The notes beneath the pieces are model-generated. The model saw only the letters and a list, made by a program, of their open reading frames with translations. It was not told the DNA's origin and searched no databases. Source: Neomicrococcus aestuarii (GTDB lineage Bacteria; Actinomycetota; Actinomycetes; Actinomycetales; Micrococcaceae). Taken from it: a DNA stretch of 64,000 bases. Shown here piece after piece: positions 37,751 through 45,367 of this stretch. The stretch's first letter is position 1, and each line of letters begins with the position of its first letter. The stretch covers positions 620,001 through 684,000 of the forward strand of contig NZ_JACHDR010000001.1 in assembly GCF_014201135.1 (NCBI RefSeq), given 5' to 3'. A program made the position numbers and the translations under genes.

Positions 37751-37885
37751 TCACGGGTGAGTCGAAAGGCTTTCCTGGCTGGTAAAACCAGCACTGCACG
37801 AGGGAGTCCGTGAAACCTTAGAAAACAAGATGCGTCACACTGTCGAGTCTTGGCCCGAAGTTTCGCGGACTCCCTCATTTCTGCC
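37751..37885 (+). ncRNA. Candidate small RNA or leader attenuator upstream of the mannosyltransferase gene
   Basis: Downstream of the strong promoter the RNA can form GCTGGT-AAA-ACCAGC, and a long stem with arms at 37800-37816 and 37860-37876 (GAGGGAGTCCGTGAAAC with GTTTCGCGGACTCCCTC, one G-T pair) followed by ATTTCTG. TCACGG at the 5' end (37751-37756) can instead pair with CCGTGA inside the left arm, so two exclusive folds are possible. I recognise no known RNA family. It may end as a separate RNA or control the downstream gene. Confidence 0.35.
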
Positions 37886-37961
37886 TGTAGGGTAATGAGT
37901 GCCCCTCATCCGGTAGTGACGGGGGACGTCATGTTTATGTCTCTTCAGGAGGATTCCGCCC

Positions 37962-38708
37962 GTGCGGGTACTGACAATCATTCCCACCTATAACGAGCGG
38001 GAGTCTTTGCCGATTACCGTCAACCGTCTTCGTGCCGCGGCACCGGATGTGCACATTCTGATTGCGGATGACAATTCCCCTGACGGCACCGGTGCCATCG
38101 CGGATGAGATGGCTGCGAATGATTCCAACATCCATGTGATGCACCGCAAGGGTAAAGAAGGACTTGGCGCTGCTTACATCGCCGGTTTCCGCTGGGGACT
38201 CGAACGGGACTATGACGTCCTTGTTGAGATGGACGCAGATGGCTCCCACCAACCCGAGCAGCTTCCACGTCTTTTGGCTGAAATTCCGCGCGGCGCTGAC
38301 TTGGTTATCGGTTCGCGCTGGGTCAAGGGCGGTTCTGTTGTGAATTGGCCGTTGCACCGAAAGTTCATCTCCTTGGGCGGTAGCCAGTTCTCTCGCATCA
38401 TGCTGGGACTGAAGCTCCGTGACATCACCGCCGGATACCGCGCCTACACGGCACAGACCCTGCGGGCAATGGACTTCAACCAGATCGACTCCGTGGGCTA
38501 CGGATTCCAGGTGGACATGACATTCCGCGTGGCCCGCATGGGCGCGCGCATCGTGGAAGTTCCCATCACGTTCGTTGAGCGCGAGCTCGGCGTCTCAAAG
38601 ATGAGCGGAAACATTGTCACGGAGGCAATGGTGAACGTTGTTCGCTGGGGACTTTCGGCACGCGTGGAAACTCTGTCCGGAAAGATCAAGCGTCGCTTGG
38701 GACGCTAG
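37962..38708 (+). CDS. ppm1: Polyprenol monophosphomannose synthase
   Basis: Transfers mannose from GDP-mannose to polyprenyl phosphate, providing the lipid donor for extracytoplasmic mannosylation of glycolipids and proteins. The 248-residue GT2 protein has IIPTYNERESLP, ILIADDNSPDGTG and the metal-binding VEMDADGSHQPEQLP, with RWVKGGSV and GYRAYT further on. It lacks the C-terminal membrane domain of eukaryotic Dpm1 and the N-terminal acyltransferase fused in some mycobacteria. The GTG start has AGGAGG upstream. A very strong terminator follows. Confidence 0.9.
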   Translation: MRVLTIIPTYNERESLPITVNRLRAAAPDVHILIADDNSPDGTGAIADEMAANDSNIHVMHRKGKEGLGAAYIAGFRWGLERDYDVLVEMDADGSHQPEQLPRLLAEIPRGADLVIGSRWVKGGSVVNWPLHRKFISLGGSQFSRIMLGLKLRDITAGYRAYTAQTLRAMDFNQIDSVGYGFQVDMTFRVARMGARIVEVPITFVERELGVSKMSGNIVTEAMVNVVRWGLSARVETLSGKIKRRLGR

Positions 38709-38765
38709 AACGTCAGGCTCTACCGTTCCGCGCTGTGAGCGGGAAGTGGCAAGCTCTTTTTCAAC

Positions 38766-38821
38766 AAGAATCGGCGGCGGTTCACCCCCTTTACTGGGAG
38801 TGAACCGCCGCCGATTCTTTA
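38766..38821 (+). terminator. Strong terminator after ppm1
   Basis: Perfect 20-bp arms AAGAATCGGCGGCGGTTCAC and GTGAACCGCCGCCGATTCTT around a 14-base loop, followed by TA and TTG. Confidence 0.9.
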
Positions 38822-38864
38822 TTGTTTGTAGATGTCTACGTGTGAGAATCCCGTAGCTTAGGCA

Positions 38865-38935
38865 TAAAAAACGACTCCCAACGAGCGTACTCAACGTAGA
38901 CACTAAGTTGAGGTTTTTCGTCGTTGGGAGTCGTT
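38865..38935 (-). terminator. Nested-hairpin terminator after rbpA
   Basis: Read on the minus strand, arms AACGACTCCCAACGA (38921-38935 complement) and TCGTTGGGAGTCGTT (38870-38884 complement) are followed by TTTTTATG. Within the loop a second hairpin CTCAAC/GTTGAG forms. Confidence 0.85.
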
Positions 38936-38942
38936 CTAAGAA

Positions 38943-39293
38943 CTACTTAGAAGCCTTGACCTCGCCGCGGGATTCGCGCAGCTTCGTCAGGCGGTCGGCA
39001 AGGATTTGCTCGAGTTCGTCCACGGAACGGCGCTCCATGAGCATGTCCCAGTGGGTACGAACTGGCTTTTCGTTGCTATCAACAGGCTTTTCGCCGTTGA
39101 CCAACACGGCTTCCTTGCCGGTCTTAGATGTCCAGGTGGGTGGTACTTCCGCCTCGGCGGCAAACATGACGAACACTTGCTCGCCGTCTTCACAGCGGTA
39201 CTCGACGCGCTGGCGAGGTGCCGGCTCAACGCCAGACTCCGTCTCCATGCTCTGTGCTCCCAGGCGCATACCGCGCAAACTGCGATCGCTCAC
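38943..39293 (-). CDS. rbpA: RNA polymerase-binding protein RbpA
   Basis: An essential actinobacterial transcription factor that binds RNA polymerase and group 1/2 sigma factors and stabilises the open complex. The 116-residue protein has the N-terminal SLRGMRLGAQSMETE, a central core (VEYRCEDGEQVFVMFAAEAEVP) and the C-terminal basic linker plus sigma-interacting helix (VRTHWDMLMERRSVDELEQIL). The GTG start has GGAGGG about 6 bases upstream. Confidence 0.95.
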   Translation of the reverse strand: MSDRSLRGMRLGAQSMETESGVEPAPRQRVEYRCEDGEQVFVMFAAEAEVPPTWTSKTGKEAVLVNGEKPVDSNEKPVRTHWDMLMERRSVDELEQILADRLTKLRESRGEVKASK

Positions 39294-39381
39294 TGTCTTC
39301 CCTCCGCTAGATAAACTACTCGCCTTTACTTAACGAGCCAGATCCTAGAATCATTCCCGCAAAGACACTCAAGTATAGCGA

Positions 39382-39426
39382 AATCGCCCAGCTTCTGGCG
39401 CATCTAGGGTTCGAAGCTGGGCGATT
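39382..39426 (-). terminator. Terminator after the SPFH/NfeD genes
   Basis: A perfect 14-bp inverted repeat AATCGCCCAGCTTC / GAAGCTGGGCGATT with a 17-base loop, followed on the minus strand by TTCGC. TATACT just beyond may be a -10 box for rbpA. Confidence 0.75.
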
Positions 39427-39475
39427 GCTCACTTATGGGGCGCTTGTTGCTACTGGTTTGCACGCAGACGCCTGT

Positions 39476-40465
39476 TTACGGGCGCGGCGGTTCCGGATTT
39501 TCGGAGGACGACGACGCAGGGTCGGCTTTCGGGGCAGACGCTTCTGTAGCGCTGTGTCCCACGTTTCCGGCGCTGTGTCCCACATTTCCCAAGACTCCGC
39601 CGATTCCCTTGAGTGCTTCTCCCACTTCGCTGGGGATGATCCACAACTTGTTGGAGCTGCCTTCAGCCAGCTTCGGCAGCGTCTGAAGGTATTGGTACGC
39701 GAGAAGCTCGGGGTCCGGCCGGCCGGCGTGGATGGCGTCGAAGACTCTCTGGATAGCTTGAGCTTCACCGTCAGCGCGAAGGACGGCGGCTTGAGCGTAG
39801 CCTTCGGCGGCCAGAATGGCCGCTTGTCGCTGACCTTCCGCTGTCAGAATTTGTGACTGCTTGGTGCCCTCGGCAGTGAGGATCGCGGCACGCCGATCGC
39901 GTTCGGCGCGCATTTGCTTTTCCATGGAGTCCTGAATGGACAGCGGCGGATCGATAGCTTTGAGCTCCACGCGTGAAACGCGGATGCCCCATTTACCCGT
40001 GGCTTCATCCAGCACACCACGCAGTTGGCCGTTGATCTGGTCGCGGCTGGTGAGTGCTTCTTCGAGGTTCAATCCGCCCACCACGTTACGAAGCGTGGTG
40101 GTGGTGAGCTGCTCGACGGCCTGGATGTAATTGGCGATTTCGTAGGTCGCTGCTCGTGGCTCCGTGATTTGGAAATACACCACGGTGTCGATGCTGACTA
40201 CCAAGTTGTCTTCCGTGATGACCGGCTGCGGTGGGAAGCTGACCACTTGTTCGCGCAGATCCAGAAGCGGCAAAAGTCGATCCACGAACGGAATGAGCAA
40301 CGTCAGGCCCGGGCCGAGCGTGCGTTGGTACTTTCCGAGTCTTTCCACAACTCCCGCGCGGGCTTGCGGAACGATTCGAACTGAGCGGATGAGAACAACA
40401 ATCACGAAGATTGCAAGAACAATAAGGACAATCGCTGTTGCGGTTGCGCCACCATTGCTTGGCAT
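39476..40465 (-). CDS. SPFH/Band 7 membrane protein (QmcA/stomatin-like)
   Basis: A 329-residue protein with an N-terminal transmembrane segment (about 10-28), the SPFH domain (RIVPQARAGVVERLGKYQRT to about residue 190) and an Ala/Glu/Gln-rich coiled-coil (AERDRRAAILTAEGTKQSQI). A low-complexity C-terminus contains a repeated GNVGHSA. Such proteins form membrane microdomain scaffolds. The NfeD partner gene lies immediately upstream, the usual pairing. Confidence 0.9.
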   Translation of the reverse strand: MPSNGGATATAIVLIVLAIFVIVVLIRSVRIVPQARAGVVERLGKYQRTLGPGLTLLIPFVDRLLPLLDLREQVVSFPPQPVITEDNLVVSIDTVVYFQITEPRAATYEIANYIQAVEQLTTTTLRNVVGGLNLEEALTSRDQINGQLRGVLDEATGKWGIRVSRVELKAIDPPLSIQDSMEKQMRAERDRRAAILTAEGTKQSQILTAEGQRQAAILAAEGYAQAAVLRADGEAQAIQRVFDAIHAGRPDPELLAYQYLQTLPKLAEGSSNKLWIIPSEVGEALKGIGGVLGNVGHSAGNVGHSATEASAPKADPASSSSENPEPPRP

Positions 40466-40507
40466 CCGTCCCCCTTTCAGATGTGCTGCTGATTGATAGT
40501 GACTGAA

Positions 40508-40963
40508 CTATTCGGTGTCTCGGGGGCGTAGGTAGGCGGTGGCGCCTTCAATGCGCACCACAGACCCGTAAGTTCCCGGCTGGAGGGGTGCACCTGATTC
40601 GGTGCGAGCGGTCCAGATTTCGCCACCGATTTTGGCGCTTCCCATGAGTCTGCTGGTGGGCTCCAAGACAAGAGCCTCCTCGCCAATGAGCCGTTCAATA
40701 TTGGTGCGCAACGACTCCGGCGCTTTCCGCAGATGCTTGATGGCAAGCGGGCGCAACATGAAAATCAGAACAAGAGAAAGCGCACAAAAGACAAGGGCCT
40801 GTAGCCAGAATTCGGCCCCCAACAGTGCGGCTGTGACGCCGCCCAGCGCGCCGAGCCCCAGCATGATGAAGTAGAGGTCCAAAGACACCATTTCGATGAC
40901 AGCGAGCACCAAGAACAGCACCAGCCAGAACACCCACCCATTGGCGATAATCCACTCAAACAT
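40508..40963 (-). CDS. NfeD-family membrane protein
   Basis: About 151 residues: several transmembrane helices (residues 5-80), then a soluble OB fold (GEEALVLEPTSRLMGSAKIGG...GSVVRIEGATAYLRP). NfeD proteins pair with SPFH proteins such as the one encoded 42 bases downstream. ATG 40963 (MFEWIIANGW) is preferred to an upstream in-frame start, with CAGGAG 12 bases before it. Confidence 0.85.
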   Translation of the reverse strand: MFEWIIANGWVFWLVLFLVLAVIEMVSLDLYFIMLGLGALGGVTAALLGAEFWLQALVFCALSLVLIFMLRPLAIKHLRKAPESLRTNIERLIGEEALVLEPTSRLMGSAKIGGEIWTARTESGAPLQPGTYGSVVRIEGATAYLRPRDTE

Positions 40964-41093
40964 GCCGGTTTTTCGCTCCTGACTGACCATTTAGATACAA
41001 ATCTCGAGTACCACTATGCCTGTTTTGGATCGCAATCTCGTCCGCCTTGAGGCGTACTTGCGTTAAAAAAGTTACCGAATTTTTGTAGGTTGC

Positions 41094-41966
41094 TTATTTC
41101 TTTTCAAAAACGGTAATGACGACGCCGCAGCTCACCGTCCGCTGTTCAGTTTCCGTTGACGTGGGCTCGTGGTGACCTGCCGGACCCATCGCCACAAGGT
41201 CAGCGACCTCGTCAGGGTTCAAAGTCAGCGAGAATTCGAGACTTTCTTCCTGGATGAGCGCGTAGCCCTCGGAGAAGGTTTCGTGGATTTTGGCTTGCTT
41301 CTCCCGCTGAATAGTCAGCAACCCCAGTTGCGCGTCGCGTAGCTCTTGGAGGTGATGGGGGAGCGGTGTGACCACAATGGCGCGACCGCCGCGACGCAGA
41401 ATCCGCCGAAACTCCTCGGCGTTGTGCGGGGAGAAGATATTGAGGACAACGTCAACGCTTCCTGCCGCTACTGGCAGGACACTCCACACGTCACTGACGA
41501 GTGCAAGGGTCTTTGGAACTTTAGCCGCGAACTTTGCGGCGGCGCGGGAAATGTCCATGGCGATAGCCCGCGTGCCATCTGAAGAGCTCATTCCGTTCAT
41601 GACGCGTTCAAGGTAGTAGCCCGGTCCGGAACCGGCATCGTAGATCAGGGACGCATCCGTAGGAACAGCTGACGCCACTGCCTCGGCGATGGGTGCGTAG
41701 TGACCCGCTTCTAAGAACCTCAAGCGCGCTGCCACCATGTCCTGGGTGTCCTCGCGAAACTTGGTGCCCTTGCCGGTGAGGAGATTGAAATAACCCTGAC
41801 GTGCGGCGTCGTACTGGTGCCCGTTCTCGCACGCGAGCTTTGAGGGGTGAGGCATTTCGGACTGAGAAAGCACCAACTCGCTTGCGCAGACGGGGCATAC
41901 CAGTACGTCGGACCAATCGGTCACGGGGGAGTAATTCACAAAAATACCGTTCAATAACTGTTTCAC
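41094..41966 (-). CDS. RlmA-like 23S rRNA (guanine-N1)-methyltransferase
   Basis: A SAM-dependent methyltransferase of up to 290 residues. An N-terminal zinc site (LVCPVCASELV...LACENGHQYD) followed by ARQGYFNLL is diagnostic of the RlmA family; SAM motif I is IYDAGSGPGYYLE. The family methylates G745 or G748 of 23S rRNA, the latter contributing to tylosin resistance; which base is modified here is not predictable. The start is uncertain (GTG at 41966, 41939 or 41924). It is divergent from the S9 peptidase gene, only 29 bases apart. Confidence 0.82.
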   Translation of the reverse strand: MKQLLNGIFVNYSPVTDWSDVLVCPVCASELVLSQSEMPHPSKLACENGHQYDAARQGYFNLLTGKGTKFREDTQDMVAARLRFLEAGHYAPIAEAVASAVPTDASLIYDAGSGPGYYLERVMNGMSSSDGTRAIAMDISRAAAKFAAKVPKTLALVSDVWSVLPVAAGSVDVVLNIFSPHNAEEFRRILRRGGRAIVVTPLPHHLQELRDAQLGLLTIQREKQAKIHETFSEGYALIQEESLEFSLTLNPDEVADLVAMGPAGHHEPTSTETEQRTVSCGVVITVFEKK

Positions 41967-41995
41967 AAAGGGGGTGAATCGAGTAGGCTCGCGAC

Positions 41996-44146
41996 ATGAA
42001 ACCGGAGAATATCGACCTGCTCACTAGCCTATCTGCGCCAGCGCTACATCCTGACGGCTCGCGAGTGGTTGTTGCAGCTGTTCGCCCCAATTTTCGCAAT
42101 GACTCCTATACGGGCCAGTTGTGGGACATAAAGGTCGATGGCTCCGGCGCGCGCCGCATCACTCAAGCGTTGGGTGACCGGGCGCCTCAGTTTTCTCCGG
42201 ATGGCAGCGTGCTGGCTTTCTTGCGCAAAGACTCGGACGGTAAGCCTCAAGTGGCGATTGCCCCTGGCGATGGAGGAGAAGCGCGGCTTATTACGGCAGC
42301 GCCGCTCGGCGTCAGCTCCTTCACGTTCTCCCCAAATGGCACATGGATTGCCTTTGAAGCGGCGCGACCAGAAGAGGACCGGTACGGAACCACGGAGGGA
42401 ATCTCTGGTGGTCAAGAGGATGCGCGTCGCATCACCACCGTGCAGTACCGCATCAACGGCGCCGGTTTCACGATTGATCAACGCAGTGGCCTCTACGTGC
42501 TCGCTGTTCCTCCCGTGGACGAAGAACCTTACGTGGAGCTCAAGGGCCGAGCCGCTAAGGCAGAGAAGAAGTCCGCTTCTGCGAGCGCCGGCAAAGATGT
42601 AAGCCAAGATGTAAGCCAGGATCCGGCGAGTGGAACCTCAACGGTTGATGAAACACATTTGGGCGTTCTCGGCGGTGAAAAGGGTGTTCCGCGCGCAGTT
42701 CTAGTGACGCGCATCGACACGGACGCTGTCGCACCTGAATTCAGCCCCGATGGAGCATGGCTGTATTTCGGAGCCGCGTTGCACGAATCTGCGCAGACGG
42801 ACCTCCAATTTGATGTCTACCGTGTCCCTCTAGAACGCATCTTCGAACACTTGTCTGATAACCACGTAACACTTGAAGTTGCCGCTCCGGAGCTGGTCAC
42901 CACCACGTCCGGTGAGGTCGGTGTGGAATCGGCGCGATTTGGCAAGGACGGCATCCTGTACGCGCTCGGTGGCGCACTGGGATCGACGGGAACCGACTTC
43001 GTGGGGCAACCGGTAGGCGTCTACTCCTTGGGGGATGGCACCCCGGGAAATGAATTTAGGTTGCTCACGGACCTGAATGCGGATGACTTCTCCGAAACCT
43101 CTGCTCTGGTTCCGGCCGCAACCGCTGGCGTTTGGGCCATTAGTCGCCACCGAGGCAGCGCGTCGCCGGTACTCGTGTCGTCTCAGGGCGCCCAGCGCAT
43201 TGACGCAGGCCAACGCGTTGTCAAAGGTATTGCGGCAACGCAAGGCGGCGTCGTCGTAGTGACCTATTCAGACCCACAGACGCCAGCGGATCTCGCGAGC
43301 CTCACTAACGGCGCCTACACGCGGATCACCGACTTCGGTGCCGCACTGCGTGATGCAACCACCGTGATTGCGCCGCAAGAATTTACTGCAACGGCCAGTG
43401 ACGGCACGGAAATCCACGGCTGGGTCTTTATCCCCGAAGGTGAAGGACCGCACCCGGTCCTGCTGAATATCCACGGTGGGCCGTTCCACCAACACGATTG
43501 GGCGTTCTTCGACGAGCCACAGGTCTACGCCGGCGCCGGGTATGCGGTACTGCACTGCAACCCGCGAGGTTCTGCCAGCTACGGTCTGGACCATGGCAAG
43601 GCCATCAAGGGTGGAATGGGCACCGTAGACGCGAGCGACGTTCTCACCTTCCTCGAGCAAGCCGTCGCCAGCTTCCCGCAATTGGACGGTGAGCGGCTCG
43701 GCGTGATGGGCGGCTCTTATGGCGGTTACCTCTCGTCTTGGCTCATCGGCCACGACCACCGCTTCACCGCAGCCATTGTGGAACGCGGCTGCTTGGAGCC
43801 GTACGCGTTCCAGGGTTCCTCCGACATTGGCTGGTTCTTCTTGGGCGAATACATGGGACGTGACGCTGAAGCGCAACGGCGCCAGAGTCCCTACGCAGCG
43901 GCAGATAACAACACCACCCCCACCTTCATCATTCATTCGGAAGAGGACTACCGCTGCCCGTTCGAACAAGCGCAGCAGTACTTCACCAAGCTCAAGCTGC
44001 AAGGCACCGAGGTGGAAATGTTGGTGTTCCCGGGGGAGAACCACGAGCTCTCACGCGCCGGTACGCCATGGCACCGTAAGCAACGCTTCGAGGCAATTCT
44101 CGAGTGGTGGAACCGGTATTTGCCCGTGACGAGTAGCGATCACTAG
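41996..44146 (+). CDS. S9-family (acylaminoacyl/dipeptidyl) peptidase
   Basis: A 716-residue cytoplasmic serine peptidase: an N-terminal beta-propeller of WD/PD40-like repeats (APQFSPDGSVLAFLR, FTFSPNGTWIAFEA, APEFSPDGAWLYFG) and a C-terminal alpha/beta hydrolase with the nucleophile in MGGSYGGYLSSW, catalytic Asp near IIHSEEDYRCP and His in FPGENHELSR. A short Lys/Ala/Ser/Asp-rich insert with a repeated SQDVSQD occurs near residue 205. ATG lies 6 bases after TAGGCT (41984-41989), suggesting a leaderless mRNA. Confidence 0.9.
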   Translation: MKPENIDLLTSLSAPALHPDGSRVVVAAVRPNFRNDSYTGQLWDIKVDGSGARRITQALGDRAPQFSPDGSVLAFLRKDSDGKPQVAIAPGDGGEARLITAAPLGVSSFTFSPNGTWIAFEAARPEEDRYGTTEGISGGQEDARRITTVQYRINGAGFTIDQRSGLYVLAVPPVDEEPYVELKGRAAKAEKKSASASAGKDVSQDVSQDPASGTSTVDETHLGVLGGEKGVPRAVLVTRIDTDAVAPEFSPDGAWLYFGAALHESAQTDLQFDVYRVPLERIFEHLSDNHVTLEVAAPELVTTTSGEVGVESARFGKDGILYALGGALGSTGTDFVGQPVGVYSLGDGTPGNEFRLLTDLNADDFSETSALVPAATAGVWAISRHRGSASPVLVSSQGAQRIDAGQRVVKGIAATQGGVVVVTYSDPQTPADLASLTNGAYTRITDFGAALRDATTVIAPQEFTATASDGTEIHGWVFIPEGEGPHPVLLNIHGGPFHQHDWAFFDEPQVYAGAGYAVLHCNPRGSASYGLDHGKAIKGGMGTVDASDVLTFLEQAVASFPQLDGERLGVMGGSYGGYLSSWLIGHDHRFTAAIVERGCLEPYAFQGSSDIGWFFLGEYMGRDAEAQRRQSPYAAADNNTTPTFIIHSEEDYRCPFEQAQQYFTKLKLQGTEVEMLVFPGENHELSRAGTPWHRKQRFEAILEWWNRYLPVTSSDH

Positions 44147-44162
44147 GAAGGACGTGAACGCT

Positions 44163-45137
44163 GTGAGCTCCACCTTCCCGTTGAGGGCCTTCCTTCGGCG
44201 CTATCGGGACGCCATCTATGACAAGGACGTCGAAGCGTTTGCTTCCTTATTCAGTGATAGCGCCCGTATTTTCGATGCGCAGATGGTGTGGGAGCGGCGC
44301 GGGGCGGATGGTGCGCGGGAATCTGCGCGTGCGCTCTTGGCTCGCGCCGCCAGTGGTGAGCGGCTGGTTCTTTCGTTCTCTTTCCTGGATCTCAGGGAGT
44401 ACGACGGCGCAGCGAGCGTGAGTGCCTTAGTGCGGCACACGCTGGTCACCGGTGATAGCGAAGAACACTTCACTCCTACCGAGCACCAACGCCGACGGGT
44501 GACCTGGCTTTTTGAGCGAATCGGCGAAGAGTGGCTCATTGTTCATGAGCATGCGTCAGTGCCCGTGGATGCAACCTCCGGAGAGGCGATGCTGAAGATC
44601 ACCGAGGAGAGCGGTGAGCCACTCGCGTCAGCGTGGACGGTACGAGCCGAACAGGCAGGAGATGAAGCCGATATCCATGGCATCAACGCCGCCGCCTTCC
44701 CCACGGAGGAAGAAGCAGACCTCGTGAATGCTCTGCGCAAGAATCCAGAGGCATGGATGCCAGGGCTCTCGATGCTCTCGTGCGATGGAGACCGGCCGGT
44801 AGGCTACGCGCTTCTCACGCGATGCTACGTGGGGGAGACGCCCGCCCTCGCCCTTGCCCCGTGCGCGGTCCTTCCCGAGTATCAATTCACGGGAGCAGGA
44901 TCCGCCGCGATCACCGCGGTCCTCAACGCCGCGCGAGCACAAGGGGAGAAATACGTGGTTGTCCTAGGGCATCACGAGTACTACCCGCGCTTTGGATTCA
45001 AACGAGCCGCGACGTTCGGAGTAGGACTCAGCATCGACGTACCCGAAGAGTCGCTCATGGTGCTCAACCTTGAAGAAGACTCGGTAGCGACTTTCCCAGC
45101 GGGCACCGTCCGCTACGCCGCGCCCTTCGGGATTTAG
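44163..45137 (+). CDS. Fusion of an NTF2/SnoaL-like domain and a GNAT acetyltransferase
   Basis: About 324 residues. The first 135 residues form an NTF2-like cone fold (AFLRRYRDAIYDKDVEAFAS, then strand LIVHEHASVPVD), usually a small-ligand binding or isomerase/hydrolase fold. From about 155 a GNAT domain follows (DEADIHGINAAAFPTEEEAD, GYALLTRCYVG, LAPCAVLPEYQFTGAGSAAI, YPRFGFKRA), of the YhbS type. GTG 44163 has GGAAGG upstream at a workable distance; the GTG at 44154 is too close. The substrate is unknown. Next to it is another GNAT gene, split by a transposon. Confidence 0.75.
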   Translation: MSSTFPLRAFLRRYRDAIYDKDVEAFASLFSDSARIFDAQMVWERRGADGARESARALLARAASGERLVLSFSFLDLREYDGAASVSALVRHTLVTGDSEEHFTPTEHQRRRVTWLFERIGEEWLIVHEHASVPVDATSGEAMLKITEESGEPLASAWTVRAEQAGDEADIHGINAAAFPTEEEADLVNALRKNPEAWMPGLSMLSCDGDRPVGYALLTRCYVGETPALALAPCAVLPEYQFTGAGSAAITAVLNAARAQGEKYVVVLGHHEYYPRFGFKRAATFGVGLSIDVPEESLMVLNLEEDSVATFPAGTVRYAAPFGI

Positions 45138-45149
45138 GGTTACTACCCC

Positions 45150-45302
45150 ATGAATCAGATCATCGTGCCGCGCTCGCATCGGCTCCAGTACGCGCGCATG
45201 CAAGAAAGCGATCTCAGCGAGATGGCCCAGCTGCTGGGAGACCCGGAAACCATGACGTACTACCCACGACCCAAAACCCGCGAAGAAGCACTCGCCTGGA
45301 TC
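45150..45302 (+). pseudogene. GNAT acetyltransferase, 5' part (interrupted by Tn3-family transposon)
   Basis: The ATG opens MNQIIVPRSHRLQYARMQES and the frame reads a RimJ/RimL-type GNAT N-terminus (DLSEMAQLLGDPETMTYYPR) for 51 codons up to the GGATC target duplication. Beyond it the frame runs into the transposon end and is unrelated. The rest of the gene is at 49887-50309. Confidence 0.9.
45298..45302. repeat. Target-site duplication, left copy (GGATC)
   Basis: GGATC directly precedes the left terminal inverted repeat and is repeated exactly at 49882-49886, matching the 5-bp duplication made by Tn3-family elements. Confidence 0.93.
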
Positions 45303-45340
45303 GGGGTCTGGGGAAGAATCGCCCGGAAATTCACGCTAAG
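45303..45340 (+). repeat. Left terminal inverted repeat
   Basis: 38 bases beginning GGGGTCTGGGGAAGA and ending GGAAATTCACGCTAAG; by my alignment 31 of 38 positions match the right repeat, with both ends best conserved. Confidence 0.93.
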
Positions 45341-45367
45341 GAGTCAGCGGCCTGTTGAATGGGTGAC

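Larger units (their letters stand above)
37649..37961. other. Structured intergenic region before the mannosyltransferase gene
   Basis: It holds a TGACTAGG/CCTAGTCA hairpin (37677-37708) after the amidohydrolase gene, a promoter at 37717-37744, a long inverted repeat at 37800-37876, and the ribosome site AGGAGG of the next gene. No protein-coding frame stands out. Confidence 0.6.
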
